64,000 nucleotides of DNA from Centroberyx gerrardi (taxonomy: Eukaryota; Chordata; Actinopteri; Beryciformes; Berycidae), in the NCBI RefSeq assembly GCF_048128805.1, contig NC_136013.1, positions 4,946,602-5,010,601 of the forward strand, written 5' to 3'. Each line of letters opens with the position of its first letter. The first letter of the stretch is position 1. A program made the position numbers and the translations under genes. Below the pieces are notes generated by a model. It saw only the letters and a list, made by a program, of their open reading frames with translations, searched no databases and was not told where the DNA came from. This document shows positions 38,601 to 53,100 of this stretch, in pieces.

Positions 38601-40378
38601 CGCTAAATAATGAAATGAATGTTCCTCCCATTGAACCGAATGGTAAAGTCAGGTGCGATGTCAAACAACATTTTCAAATAATATTCCTTAAAATGTTTCA
38701 TATCTAATTTTGTCAGTTTTTAAATAATATTAGCTTGTTATCATCAGTTTAGACAGCAGAATTGTGCGTCACGATATCCCAAAATCGGCGTACGATTCCA
38801 CTGAAAGAAGACGATAAACAATAATATTGAATAATTGCCCAGCCTTACTCTAATGTTGTTGTGAATATGCATCGTGTATTATGTACTGCTCATTTTCCAC
38901 TTAACATACAAATTGGCGAAACATGTTATCCGTCTTCCCCACGGTGATTCCATTCAGCCAAACTGATGCTACAGTGTCGACGCCGTCAAAGACAAGAAGC
39001 ACTTTCCGTCTGGACCTGTTAACGCAGTAAAACCACAGATAAGTCTAAGTATAAAGCCTGTGCAAAGAAGAGAACGTGGTAGAGTCTTTGAGAAAAAAAA
39101 TAAACTAAAAATCATAATACTGACCTCAGCTGAGAAGACACTGAAAACGAGGTTGTATATGTCCAGTTGTCAAGAGCAATCCACCGGTAAGACACATCAT
39201 TGAACCTGAAGTACGGGTTCTGTAGGAGTAGGAGAGAAAAGAATTTAGCTTGCAGGAATGAAATTTGTTTTTCTTTTTCATTTTATTTCTCTGTACTCAT
39301 ACAGGCTAATTCAGGTGGGTAAGTGGTTTAAATATCAACATCAATATCAATACCATTTTTAGGCTATAAAAATCCCTCAAAATATTACAAGTATTCAGTG
39401 TTTTCCCCAGAGTTTTATTGCTGGAAGGCTAGAAACAGCATTTAGACCAAAAGTCTCCATCGATACCCACAATAAACAATGAGAAGAATAAGAACCCCTT
39501 ACAAAAATGTCACATGTGAACTCAAAGCACATGAGCTTTCTGGACACATGTTGGTTTTCATATGTGAACAATTGCTTCCACTGTGTATTCTGACATCAAT
39601 TGACAGTTTTTTTTACTGTTTTTTCCACAAGTGAACCCTTTTTCACCTGCCATCACATATGACAATATTGCTTCACATGTGAAAACTTAATGTCACATGT
39701 AAAGAGACAATACACAGGTATAAATGTACATTTTCACATGGGAAATTTCACATGTTCACAGATGAAAACCAGCATGTGTACAAAAGGCACATCACACAGT
39801 ACTTTGAATTCACGTGTCTTTTTTTTGTAGGGGAACATTTATGCATGTATGTGGAACCCAATCAAAATGTTGCATTAGAATCGATTCAGGTTCCTATAGA
39901 CAACCAGTGTAGTATATTGATCAGTTTTATGTTCAGATCACCAATAGCTCAAGCAGAAGTCAGGTGAAAGTTTACTCTGTTTCCCAAGGGAGAGATTTGA
40001 CTTGGGCTCAAGAACAAAAACACCTCACAGAGCATAAAAACGACAGAAAACTGCACCATAAATACATGCTACAATATAGAATAAACACATTATACAGTAT
40101 AGTCGATGGGAAGACACGTGAAACCCTTACAGTTAGTCATATCCTCTTCACCCTACCTGGATGTATCCCTGCTGCTGCAGAGCTGAATGGACACAGCCTG
40201 GCACCTCTGCAGGGAATGAAAGAGATCCGTTGGAGTTTGTTAGTCTCCATTTGCCGTTCAGACTGAGTTTGTGTTTCTGCTCTGAGGAAACTGATGAAAC
40301 GACGCTGCAACACGCGCACAGAAAATACACTAAAATGTTTCCTGACAGAGACATAGTTAGTGCGCTGTTGTAGGGCAT
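23613..40378 (-). CDS. manba: MANBA lysosomal beta-mannosidase, 893 aa, 17 exons
   Basis: A GH2 exoglycosidase that removes terminal beta-1,4-mannose from N-glycan fragments in the lysosome. Coding exons in transcript order: 40157-40378, 39125-39219, 38910-39015, 38302-38475, 37363-37486, 32472-32641, 32042-32152, 31347-31498, 30657-30774, 30153-30239, 29607-29774, 28611-28829, 27681-27845, 26860-27004, 25807-25949, 24341-24598, 23613-23837. They total 2682 bp in frame; 17 coding exons is also the human count as I remember it. A signal peptide covers about residues 9-32; the start at 40378 is used, but the in-frame ATG eight codons later is equally possible. The GH2 acid/base Glu is E471 in WSGNNENE and the nucleophile is E568 in [10 protein letters not shown], each 14 above the human positions, which matches the length difference from human (879). 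No break is seen. Intron 5 hosts a large plus-strand ORF. Confidence 0.96.
24890..25118. mobile_element. Diverged copy of the 12560-12837 MITE, reversed
   Basis: The segment starts with CTTTAGTGGTGACTTCATCG and ends with TTTAATTGTCACTTTAA. It reads as the reverse complement of the element in SLC39A8 intron 6 with many substitutions. It lies in MANBA intron 15. Confidence 0.6.
26089..26668. mobile_element. hAT-like MITE carrying a nested LINE-tail fragment
   Basis: The ends TAGGGCTGCGACTAAC and GTTTCAGCACTA match the element at 52435-52772. Flanks AATAATAC and AATAATAA are a 7/8 match, as for a hAT target duplication. This copy is about 240 bp longer than the intact one because of an insertion at about 26155-26425, whose end (TCTTGGCCAGGTCTTCCTCG up to a TAAATAAAG tail with TTA repeats) resembles an L2-like LINE 3' tail. 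MANBA intron 14. Confidence 0.65.
27087..27584. mobile_element. Foldback element with perfect 34-bp terminal inverted repeats
   Basis: Bases 27087-27120 and 27551-27584 are exact reverse complements (both begin TATGGAGTTAGAACAG when read inward). The interior is also roughly palindromic: the left half repeats TTGGCATTGAAAA-type units and the right half repeats TTTTCAATGCCAA-type units, meeting near 27345. The element fills most of MANBA intron 13 and ends 83 bases upstream of the exon 14 acceptor. Class not identified; no clear target duplication. Confidence 0.85.
28135..28220. repeat. Dispersed repeat, partial copy 3 of 3
   Basis: CATACTTTTCCAAACTT and CATACATTTCCAGACT match the copies at 20067-20220 and 20640-20835, without the CAGTGGTTC end. 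Confidence 0.5.
30823..31172. mobile_element. hAT-like MITE with perfect 8-bp target duplication
   Basis: The element starts TAGGGACGCATGATATATC and ends GATATCGGTGCATCCCTA-like sequence, giving terminal inverted repeats. It is flanked on both sides by ATTCATAA (30815-30822 and 31173-31180), an exact 8-bp duplication typical of hAT insertions. Non-autonomous, 350 bp, in MANBA intron 8. Confidence 0.85.
33143..33290. mobile_element. hAT-like element fragment (CAGTGGTTCTCAA end)
   Basis: CAGTGGTTCTCAATGTGGGG is followed by a stretch that is the reverse complement of parts of 43159-43450 and 57310-57610. It lies about 0.5 kb before the intronic plus-strand ORF. Confidence 0.6.
33808..36249 (+). 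CDS. Unrecognised Gln/Glu/Lys-rich repeat protein, 813 aa, nested in MANBA intron 5
   Basis: I do not recognise this protein. It is a single open frame on the strand opposite MANBA. The ATG has G at -3 and +4. Residues 1-57 are unique. Residues about 58-220 hold four related modules of consensus W[ST]xQE[HY]xxMxEA[DE]E followed by LxLDSS, arranged as two near-copies of an 80-residue pair, each ending in FMFLGLAEQ. Residues about 221-755 are built from tetrapeptides such as [12 protein letters not shown] and QDQE, with seven histidine-bearing spots (VHSHEQ, VHGHEQ, VHAHEQ, VHEQ) and no Cys. The composition predicts a highly charged, probably helical rod. The C-terminus (761-813) is unique: a Lys run, [15 protein letters not shown], then a Ser/Asn-rich tail. 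A possible donor (CAG|GTAGGC) after codon 28 could alternatively splice it. An AATAAA follows. Automated annotation might call it trichohyalin- or golgin-like by composition only. Confidence 0.6.
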   Translation: MEAIHKRKRDKRNNYMEVQQNTEPEDAQVGSAHSTSRQTYLEFPVERKTGLLNPVSSSEEHLLLIEAEQHLKLVLGLDSSAQMQEQTQTRQKWSRQEYQTMREADEYVRKILDLDSSDQNQFQFMFLGLAEQAQAQGLVEKKWSTQEHLMMIEAEEHFKLVLGLDSSAEKQEQTQTQRKWTSQEYQMMREADEHLKEILYVDSSAQNQVQFMFLGLAEQVQAQEQAQEKAKEKVQDQEQNQEKAQEKVQVQGKAKEKAQEKVQVHEQAQEKAQDQEQNQEKAQEKAQEKVQVQGMAKEKAMEKAQDQEQNQEKAQEKVQVQEKAQEKAMEKAQEQVQEKAQEKAQEKAMEKAQEQVQEKAQERAQEQAQEKVQEKAKEKAQDQEQAQEKAKEKVQVQAQVHSHEQAQEKAKEKAQDQEQTQEKAQEQAQEKAQEQAQEKAKEKVQVQAQVHGHEQAQEKAKEKAQDQEQNQEKAQEKVQVQAQEKVQVQAKEKVQVQGKAKEKAQEQVQEKAKDQDQEQAKEKAQEQAQEKAKEKVQVQAQIHAHEQAQERAQEQAQEKAKEKAQDQEQAQEKAKEKVQVQAQVHSHEQAQEKAQEQAQEKAKEKVQVQAQVHGHEQAQEKAKEKAQDQEQNQEKAQEKVQVQAQEKVQVQAKEKVQVQGKAKEKAQEQVQEKAKDQDQEQAKEKAQEQAQEKAKEKVQVQAQIHAHEQAQERAQEQAQEKAKEKVQVQAEVHAHEQAQEKVTEQAQVQAQEKAQDEETRITAAKKKKKKRSLLRRLADALTPKRKEKKKKNKEDKMEPSSNLDSNKSSNTSM
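34467..36075 (+). repeat. 12-bp-based tandem array inside the nested ORF
   Basis: The array is built on 12-bp units such as CAGGAAAAGGCC and variants, all in multiples of three. A higher-order period of 486 bp is visible: bases about 35084-35497 recur at about 35570-35983 with no difference seen by eye. Because the unit is divisible by three, other frames and the opposite strand stay open as well. Confidence 0.9.
36372..36377 (+). terminator. Polyadenylation signal AATAAA for the nested ORF
   Basis: AATAAA lies 123 bases after the TGA stop at 36247-36249, on the same strand, and is followed by TG-rich sequence. It is the expected distance for a short 3' UTR. Confidence 0.5.
38533..38847. mobile_element. 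hAT-like MITE (TAGGGCTGGGCGAT type)
   Basis: Ends are TAGGGCTGGGCGATCAATAT and AATTGCCCAGCCTTA. Flanks CTCCAATG and CTCTAATG form a 7/8 target duplication. The element starts 58 bases upstream of the acceptor of MANBA exon 4. A second copy of the family is at 55920-56278. Confidence 0.8.
39544..39779. mobile_element. Inverted-repeat element rich in CACATGTG motifs
   Basis: The ends form inverted repeats of about 27 bp with two mismatches (left begins ACACATGTTGGTTTTCATAT). The interior contains several near-palindromes such as TTCACATGTGAA and TCACATATGACA. It looks like a small DNA transposon relic in MANBA intron 1. Confidence 0.65.
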
Positions 40379-40460
40379 GTAAAACCAAGGGCATATTCTT
40401 TAAAAACACTCCACTGTTTGGGTTTTGGTTTTCATGGTGTTTACTGAACGGCTCTTCCTT

Positions 40461-40470
40461 GTCACGTGAC
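40461..40470. promoter_or_regulatory. CLEAR-type palindrome GTCACGTGAC upstream of MANBA
   Basis: The 10-bp sequence matches the full CLEAR consensus, which TFEB and related factors bind at lysosomal genes. It lies 83 bases upstream of the MANBA ATG. A second E-box, CACGTG, sits at 40505-40510. The position and the lysosomal role of MANBA agree. Confidence 0.65.
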
Positions 40471-43158
40471 CGTCCGGGTGGCAGTCAGCTGATCAGAGTT
40501 CTTGCACGTGGGACAAGCATGGGGACATTTGGTACGAAAGTTAAAAAGAATTGCGTCATACCTGACCAACTTGTATATTTTAAGATTTTTTAACACCTTT
40601 AATTAAAATTAAACTGATTGATAAAAAAAAACAAAAAAACAAAAAGAAAACATATAAACATGTACTGTTGTATTTATGCTGTTTCCTTACCCTATCTATG
40701 TAGCGTACTTAATTCTTAATTTACACTAATGATCTTGTATTTTATTTACTTTCCATTATTTTTGTTACGTTTTATTTTTACTTGCATGTTCAGTTTATGC
40801 TGTTCTCTGTACCCTTTAAGTCCAATTCTTTAAGGCCTATCTATTGTGCAAAACATCACATGTAGGCCTTATTATAATAGAAAGGAAAAATATTTATTCT
40901 GAATGTAATTATTATAAACTGTCCTCAATAGTAGCCCTGTCTTTTCATTTTTATTGGAAAATGTCATATCCAGGAGCCCAAATGTCTCAGTTCCACCTCA
41001 CTAATTGCACCCATTGCAATAATTCGTTTTAAAATGTTTTGCTGATGAAGACTTCTTTTCATTTTTTCACTTATTGATGTAGAGGCCTATTGTTCTGAAC
41101 TGAACTCGTAGGCTATGAGTGTTTGTAAATTGATTTTTTCTATAAAAACAGTGTGTTGCAGAAAGCACAAACATCTACACCATCTACTCTACACATAAAA
41201 CACCCAAATGTATGGAATATCATGAGCTTCTCAGAAAAGAAGCTGTCTACTACTTTTCTGGCATTTTACCCTTATTTTAAATATACGTTTTCCATGTGAT
41301 TTCATTTGGTACACAGGCTGGGATGTATGGTCGGACCATACAGACATCAGATAAATGTATTATCACCAATAAATCAATGGCAGTCATTATGAGGCAACTG
41401 TAGGCTACTATGCTTCAAATTTTGGGTAAAATTAATTTATTTTTGCACTGTACTTTCAATTCAATTAGGACTGAATGGAAGGTGGCTCAATTTTTCCTGA
41501 GGCCAAATGAAGTCAACAATGTACAACAATTTTCAATAATGTTACTAAGTGCTTTACAAAACAAAATGACAGCTCACAAATAGGCAATTTATGCCAAGCA
41601 TTAATTAAAAGCATGTTTATACAAGAACGAAATCAGCATATATGAGAATAGGTCAATTCTTTTTATACAAGACTGCCTGGTGATTTCAAAGATACATTAT
41701 GCATAGAGGCCTTGGCCTTCAACTGCTAATCTTTCATATTCAACATCACTCAAAAAAAAAAAATTCACCATCAAAAAAGAAAAGAACTAAAAGCACCAGT
41801 CTAGTTTGTTTTAATGATTTAAGTAACTTTATTGAAGGGAAAACTAAAAGGAGACAGAGCGACGAGTTGATTATCAACCGTCAGCTTTGCATCAATATTT
41901 CAGGGCTACAAGAAGACAGTGTTTGAGTGGGCATAAAACTAATAGCTCTTCTACTAACTTCTAAATAATGAAAAGAAAATGATAGAAAGCCTTTGAGGGG
42001 GACCAAATTTTCCAACTGCCTAGCCTTACAATCCACTCAATTTGCAGAAACATATCAGATATAATAGCCTACCTTTATTAACATGCATAAAATACAACAT
42101 TGAAGTTCTTATACTTTTGTATCCTTAACATTGATATATACTGCTGTGCTTCTTTGTACACACACTTGATTGTGGAATAAAATACACTTTTTTTTTTCCT
42201 CAGGTAATAGGTTTCTAATACTAATGATTAGAAGAGCATACCGACATCACACCAGTCCAGGGGGCGAACACAGGAGCAAAGACGCGGTTTCCCACAGCTT
42301 CCGTAGATTTAACAAGTTCTCCCTTTCCGTTCTACAACTTGCTCACATAACCGCTGTCCCAATTTAGACAGATGAGGATTTTTGCTAGTAGGAAATTTTT
42401 TTTTTATAATTTAGGGCAGAAATTAAAGACGAAAATGATCTACGAATGCTCTGAGAAACCCAGAGTAAACGTATCGTCGGTCCCACAGGATCCAGCCGGT
42501 TACCTGGCTGGATCGGGATGGGAAGACGTGCAGGCTAGAGTTGGGTCAGTGTCAGGAGAGCAGTTGGATCAGCGTCTACAATGTGTGTGCAGAATAATGA
42601 GTAACGTCATCAATTCTGGGGTTGAATAACAAAGTGTCAGCGCAGGCGAGCCCGGCCTTCTTACTGGTGCATGCTCAAACAGAGAGTTCAGAACCATGGT
42701 GATTAAACTCCGTACAAAACTTCAGCCGAAAAACTTCACTGAAAACTGGCACATGTCCGAACTAGAAAAACACTATCTTCTTATGAGCGCACGGGTGAAA
42801 AAGGAGGGAGAGGGGGTAAAATGGTCTGATTAAAAAAAATTTAAAAAAAAATAAGGAAAAAAAAGAAAAAAGAAACCCGAAAATTTTAAGTTGGATCCAG
42901 CGACAACTTTTTCCACCAGCTTTCCAAAGGATGCCATCACATTGCGTATTTTTGTGTCCATTCTTTTGCTATTCTGCTGTATCTGTAAGAGAGGAAGACA
43001 AAGGAAAAAAAAAAATCACACAAGGAAGACTGAACACAAAGTTCAACCTACTGATGAAGCACACCAACTTCTTGGCAAATAAGCTTCTGGATCAAAAACA
43101 GTAGCACATTCCCCTCTGTGCGTCCAGGATTGATGTGATTTGCTACAGCGCATGCAAT

Positions 43159-43450
43159 GTAGTCCACTTTAGGGCCACGGACCCCCATTTGATGAGATTT
43201 TGTCTCTCGGACCCAAATCTGAGAATATTTTTATTGTTAGATATGATTTTGTCCAGAACTCCATGACTATCTGTATTGTAGGTAGAGACATAACAGTGAA
43301 ACTATGATCAAAACAGTCATTCTTCTACATTCTATAATTGTTCTTGTAAATGAAATAATGAAGTTTAACGATTCATCAATTTGCTGGGGACCCCCTGGGA
43401 TGCCCTCAAGGACCCCTGGTGGTCCCCGGACCCCACGTTGAGAACCACCG
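43159..43450. mobile_element. hAT-like non-autonomous element
   Basis: The element runs from TAGTCCACTTTAGGGCCACG to CCCACGTTGAGAACCACCG. It is closely similar, in the same orientation, to 57310-57610. The right end is the complement of CAGTGGTTCTCAACGTGGGG. Confidence 0.7.
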
Positions 43451-43920
43451 GTTTAGTGAACGGTGCGAGCTTGCTTAGCATCGTCACAACTGTGTTTGCA
43501 CAAAATACTGGACACACAGACGGGAAACTGCTCCCAACTTTGCTGCACAATGCTAAAGTTGAGCAAAGAGCTAATTTGACAAAAAGTTGAGTGTATTCCT
43601 GTTAGCACATCAGATTCCTTATCATCATGCTGACTGTAGGAAGACAAAGTGAAGTTCGGTAGGACCCGCTTCCCAACAGAAACAAACACCTTCATGCTGC
43701 CGACAGAGAGCAACCAACGGCCGTTTAGTTTTAACAAACAGAGGCTACATTCACATGCACAGAGGATTCTGATCCTAACCTGCTTACTCAACTGACGGTT
43801 TTGGGTCGGCACATTTACACATTTACAACTACATTATGTACTCCGATTATGAGAAACACAGTTAAGATGCCTGGCTTACTGCAGTATTAAACACTGTCGC
43901 ATGGAAACTTCTTACGGCAA

Positions 43921-44237
43921 GCAGTACTTTAGTCGATTAATCGATTAGTTGAACGACAGAAAATTAATTTCGATAATCAAATCATTTATCAAGTAAAAAT
44001 ACCAAACAACACAGATGCTACATTTTTTCTTTCTTTTCTCCATTTTACATAATTACATTAATTTTTTTTTTTTTTGCAGCTGGTCAGACTGAGTAAGCAA
44101 TTTTAAGAATCACTTTGGGATCGGTTAACTTGTGATGGGCATTTTTTTTTTGGACATTTTATAGACTAAATGATTAATCCAAAAAAAAAAAAAAAAAATC
44201 AAAACAATAATGAATATAATTGTTAGTTGCAGCCCTA
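43921..44237. mobile_element. Diverged hAT-like MITE, reversed copy of the 52435-52772 family
   Basis: It ends with TTAGTTGCAGCCCTA, the complement of TAGGGCTGCAACTAA. The left end is degenerate (TAGTCGATTAATCGATTAG). It shares internal phrases with 26089-26668, such as CTGGTCAGACTGAGTAAGCA. Confidence 0.65.
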
Positions 44238-44748
44238 GTATTTATTACTACTATTGCGATCTTCATTTCTTTCACCTGTATTAGAAGTAACCTACTACTG
44301 CTGAGTAAAAAAAAAAAAAAGAGTAGCTGGCGTCCGAACGTTTTGTACCGTTATTATACCGTTAATATTATGTTAACTGGTTTATTCTTGGTGACAGGTA
44401 GACTCAATCGCAGGGTATAAAATGTGCAGTTTAACAGTTCAACAGTTTAACTCAACCAAGACCTTAACTGGCGTATGGCTGCTTTCCGGGTTACGCTGTA
44501 CATGTAAACGTATCCAGAGATTAGTATAATCACCTTAGTCAATCACCTAAAAAAAACCAACTTGTTATCAGTCCCACACGGCAGCCACACATTTTGGTGA
44601 ACCAGATCCAAAGCCCAAAACTTAGACTTAAGACTGCAGAAGGACATTGGGGAGGCAGCAACAAGCGCCTCTGGTTATGTCAAGGTGACCAAGAGCATCA
44701 CAAACACATCGACCAAATCCATACCACTAGCCAACTCTTGGCCTTACC

Positions 44749-48993
<4,245 letters not shown>

Positions 48994-50194
48994 CCTCTCT
49001 CGATTTTCTCTTCGATTTGAGTGTTTTTAGATCCAAGTACTGGGGGGCAACCGTGATATGCCAGGATGCTTAGCTATTTATTGACAACTGACGTTAAGTC
49101 AGCTCGACGGCCTTTCTTCTCAAGCTAGCGCAAATGTTCGCTAGCTGGCTAGCAAGCTAAACTACGTATGCGCGGAGTTGCTAACAATGCTAGCTATCTT
49201 ATCCAGCTTATATTCGCCGCAAGACTAACGTTACCCGACGATTTGATAGCCTGTACTTTCTCGGTAGTTGGTACGTCTTATATCGGGTCACTTGTATCCC
49301 TTCTTGTGGCTGAATAAGTGCGTGTTTCAGTTGAAGGAAGACAGGCAACAAAGGTCCTCTTCCTTTGGTTTCTGTCGATACTGTGTAGCTACCTAGCTGC
49401 TGTCTACGCGTATTTTAAGGCGGTCCTTCTGGCTGTGAGTGACAGGCAGGATGTGATGGCAGATTGGTTACAAGATTGCGTAAAAAAAAACATGCGTGAA
49501 GACATGTCAGGTTTTCAGTTATTTAGGCCTACGTTTATAAAGGCTAAAATAATAAAAGTAATGTTCTGGTTAGAATGCATAAATTAGACTCGCCATGTCA
49601 GCATATTATGCACAGTGTCATGATTTAATTAATAATAGACTACTGTTAAAAAAAAACAAAAAAAACCAGTGAATTACTGAGAGACACAGGCTACACAGTA
49701 CAAAACGCTGATTCATGAACAGACAATTGCTGAAGTTTTTTTTTTGCCATATTGCCCCATAAAAATGACATGGCATGGGAGCTGAGTTCTGCTTTACTAT
49801 ACATAGAAACAGTCAGGACAATGGAAATTAAAATAAATCATAAATCAAAGACCATTTCAGTTTCTCTAAGTAAACATGTTTACTTGTAACCTGCTATAAT
49901 TTGGTAAATATTGAAGCATGATAATTGCTTTACATATATTTCAATTTTTTATTTTTTACAATATCTGTACAGTTGTACAATTCAGATATCATTTTCAACC
50001 AGTACATTTTTGTCTCTAAATTCAAATCCATACGCATTTATCCATCTATTTACTGAATAGAAGCACATTCATTTTACTGTCAGTTAAAGGATACAATTTT
50101 TCCCTATTGGTTCACGGAGAGAAGGCAAATGTGTTTCAGTCCACTTTTTGGAGAATCACCCCCTCACACCCTTCAAGGCACTGACGCAGGGCGG
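48994..50194. other. UBE2D3 promoter/5' UTR and RNF145 3' flank
   Basis: The part next to the UBE2D3 start (48994-49270) contains CpG dinucleotides and many GCTAGC-like motifs and probably holds its 5' UTR and promoter. The plus-strand 89-codon ORF at 49318 has no recognisable content. Sequence from 49600 to 50194 is AT-rich and includes the RNF145 3' UTR. Confidence 0.45.
49948..49953 (-). terminator. Candidate RNF145 polyadenylation signal
   Basis: TTTATT on the plus strand reads AATAAA on the gene strand, about 240 bases after the RNF145 stop codon. Confidence 0.4.
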
Positions 50195-53100
50195 TCACTG
50201 TTTCTCTGTGCTTGTGCAAGAGAAGGTGGCATCTGTGGGCGGCGAGGGCATCCGCGGGACAGATTTGGCCTCTCCGAACCGGTCCAGGTCCAAGTCTGAA
50301 TGTGTGCTGTGCCCTTTTCGATAGCGACTTCGAGGACTCCTTACACTGTCTAGTAGTTCTGTGTTTTCATTGCTTGGTTTGATAGACATTTGGCTCATAC
50401 CAGATGAGAAAGCTTCCGGATGTTTGTCGGTATCATTTCCTTCTGGTGAATCAAGACTGTTCCATGATTTACGTGTCCCATCCCTGGCTGCTGTCTGACC
50501 AGCAGCATTTGATGCCCAATTCTTCATTATTTGGGTCTTTCGAGTTTCCTCAGGCAGTATTGCATCAGATCCATTTTCACACAACTCAGTCAAGTCATTT
50601 AATTCACTGCCATCGACAAAGTCCAGTTTAGTTATCGCGCTGTCGCCGTTTTCCTCATGGCTCTCACGGTTACCATCGCTTTTTCGTCGTGCTGTACGAG
50701 AGGAAGCTGCGATGCCTTCAAGTGCTGCGCAAAGTCCAGCTCCCTCAGAATCAGATCTGCTCTCCGCATCGTCCTCGTTCACAGCAGCAGGAGTCGAAGG
50801 CGGCAGCGATGCGTCCGGCGTTTTAAAACTCACCCCGGCGTGTCCAGACTGCGTCTCACCGCTCTCCTCACCTGGGCTGTGCATGTTGTTAGGAGGAGTT
50901 TCACCCAGCGATGCGTGGGAACTAGAAATCCCCCCTGGAGAGCAGCTTGACACCGGGCTCACAAAGCCAACAAAGTCTCCACTGGAGCTGAATCGAAGAC
51001 CTTGGACAGCCTTCTTGCGAGGGTCGCCTGGCGAGTCGTCATCAGCGCCACCGCAGGCTCCGTCCCCGGAGCTCTCGGTCCTCTCCTGCCGCTCGGCGGG
51101 ACTGGGAGTAACCGGATCGCTTGGGGCCTCCTGGGCAGCGTTGTTGCCGGCGGTCTGATCTCTCTCTCTCTCTTGCGCAGCCAGATCCGGTCCCATGTCT
51201 CTCTGAGACGGTGCGGCCTGAGCGTCGCCTGAACCCTGACTCGGACCCGGCGTTGTGGGTCGGACCGCCTGGTGGCACATGGGACAGGTCTCCTGTACGT
51301 ACAGCCACTTGCGGAGGCAGTTGCCGTGGAAGAAATGTCCGCAGTATGTGATCACAGCAGAGCTCATTTCCTGTGGAGAGAGAGCGAGAGAGAGACATGT
51401 TTGACTCAAAAAAACAACATGAAACACTCAAATTTCTCATATGAAGTGAACAGCAAACAGCAAGACTTGCACCTTGTCTACAACTGGTTACTGTTTGTGT
51501 TATTAGTTGTCATAGTTGTCCCCAGGAAAACACATAATTCACTGGTTTTAGCCAAAACCAAATGGTTCAAAGTCAGAGAATTTTGACCTGCACACGGAGA
51601 GGCGGGGCTAAGCGGGTAAAAACAGGAAAAACATGCTTCCCATCCAAACCATGTTTCGTAGATCACTGGTGAAGCAAATCTAAACATCTGTTTTATTTCT
51701 GTTAGCCTGTCACAATGTTAGCCATGTCAACTTTTACATAGGGAGTTAGTAAAGCTTTATTTATATAGCCCCTTTTAAAACGGGAGTGCTTCACAGAGAC
51801 AAAAAAGAAAAACAAAAAAGCAGCAGCAAAAAATGAGCAGTACATACAGAATAAAAACAAAACTGAACAAACAACAGAGACGAAATGAGCAGCATACAGA
51901 ATAAAACAAAACAACACACAACAAAGACAAAAGTGCAGTACATACAGAATAAAACAAAACAACAACAAAAACAAAACAACAATAGTTGTCCATCTCTGCT
52001 GTCAAGACTGTAAAATAGACAGAATCAATAACTTTGTACTGCTAAGAAGAATAAAAAAAATAGAGATGGGAAGATACATTGAAATTCAATATATCGCAAT
52101 ACAAAAAAGTGACAATACGCATCGTGGGCCGGGAAAATGAATGGTGATATCAGTTCCATTTTATTCTGCTGTAGTAATCACAAATGAGACACTTGACCAT
52201 CACAGTTTCAGAAGCTCTCCATCCAAATTATATTATTGTCACTTTCTAATGGCATTTTTACATTGTTATTTACATTCTAGTAAGCCAATGCCATCGCTAG
52301 AAAGATTTGTGTCTCAGAAATAAACATAATTCTGCACATAATTTTTATTTATTACATCGTATCACGGTTGTATCGAATCACGCACCCCATATCACGTATC
52401 GAAGCGTATCGTGAGATAAGTACATCGTCCCATCTAGGGCTGCAACTAACGATTATTTTCATTGTCGATTAATCTGTCGATTATTTTCTCGATTAATCGA
52501 TTAGTTGTTTGGTCTATAAAATGTCAGAAAATGGTGAAAAATGTCGATCAGTGTTTCCCAAAGCCCAAGATGACGTCCTCAAATGTCTCGTTTTGTCCAC
52601 AACCCAAAGATATTCAGTTTACTGTCATAGAGGAGTAAAGAAACCAGAAAATATTCACATTTAAGAAGCTGGAATCAGAGAATTTTGACTTATTTTTCTT
52701 ACAAAATTACTCAAACCGATTAATTTAATAGTTGACAACTAATCGATTAATCGATTAATCGTTGCAGCACTAGTCCCATCCCTAATAAAAAAGGCTGTAC
52801 ATCTATTATGCTATGATGATAATGTGACTAACCTGGAAGCAGATGGAACAGACGTCGTTGTGTTGCTGCAGTTGCTGCGCCGTGGCTCTGGGGAGGGAGT
52901 TGATCTTCTTGGCCGCTTCCTGTCTGAGCAGGAAGCTCCTCCAGCCGGACTGCGCTCTGAGCCAAACGTTGAAGTAGGAGTGGATGATGATGACGGAGGC
53001 GCCCATCCAGCTCCACTCCCCAAACAGAGACTCCCAGGTGCCGTACGCCACCACGCAGAGCGCCACCACAAACTCCAGCACCCGGCTGACGGCGTTCACC

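Larger units (their letters stand above)
40379..44748. other. Intergenic region between MANBA and UBE2D3
   Basis: This 4.4-kb gap contains the MANBA promoter (40379-40520), long AT-rich sequence, several A/T homopolymer runs (for example 42830-42880 and 44180-44200) and two transposon relics (43159-43450, 43921-44237). A minus-strand AATAAA (TTTATT at 44381-44386) could end the UBE2D3 transcript. No coding exon is recognised. Confidence 0.5.

Noticed and set aside
49318-49587. Plus-strand 89-codon ORF upstream of UBE2D3
   Set aside because: No recognisable content, no good start context and AT-rich 3' half; probably chance in the divergent promoter region.
50657-51232. Several plus-strand ORFs over the RNF145 last exon
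   Set aside because: Shadows of the long coding exon on the other strand; no splice partners or family motifs.
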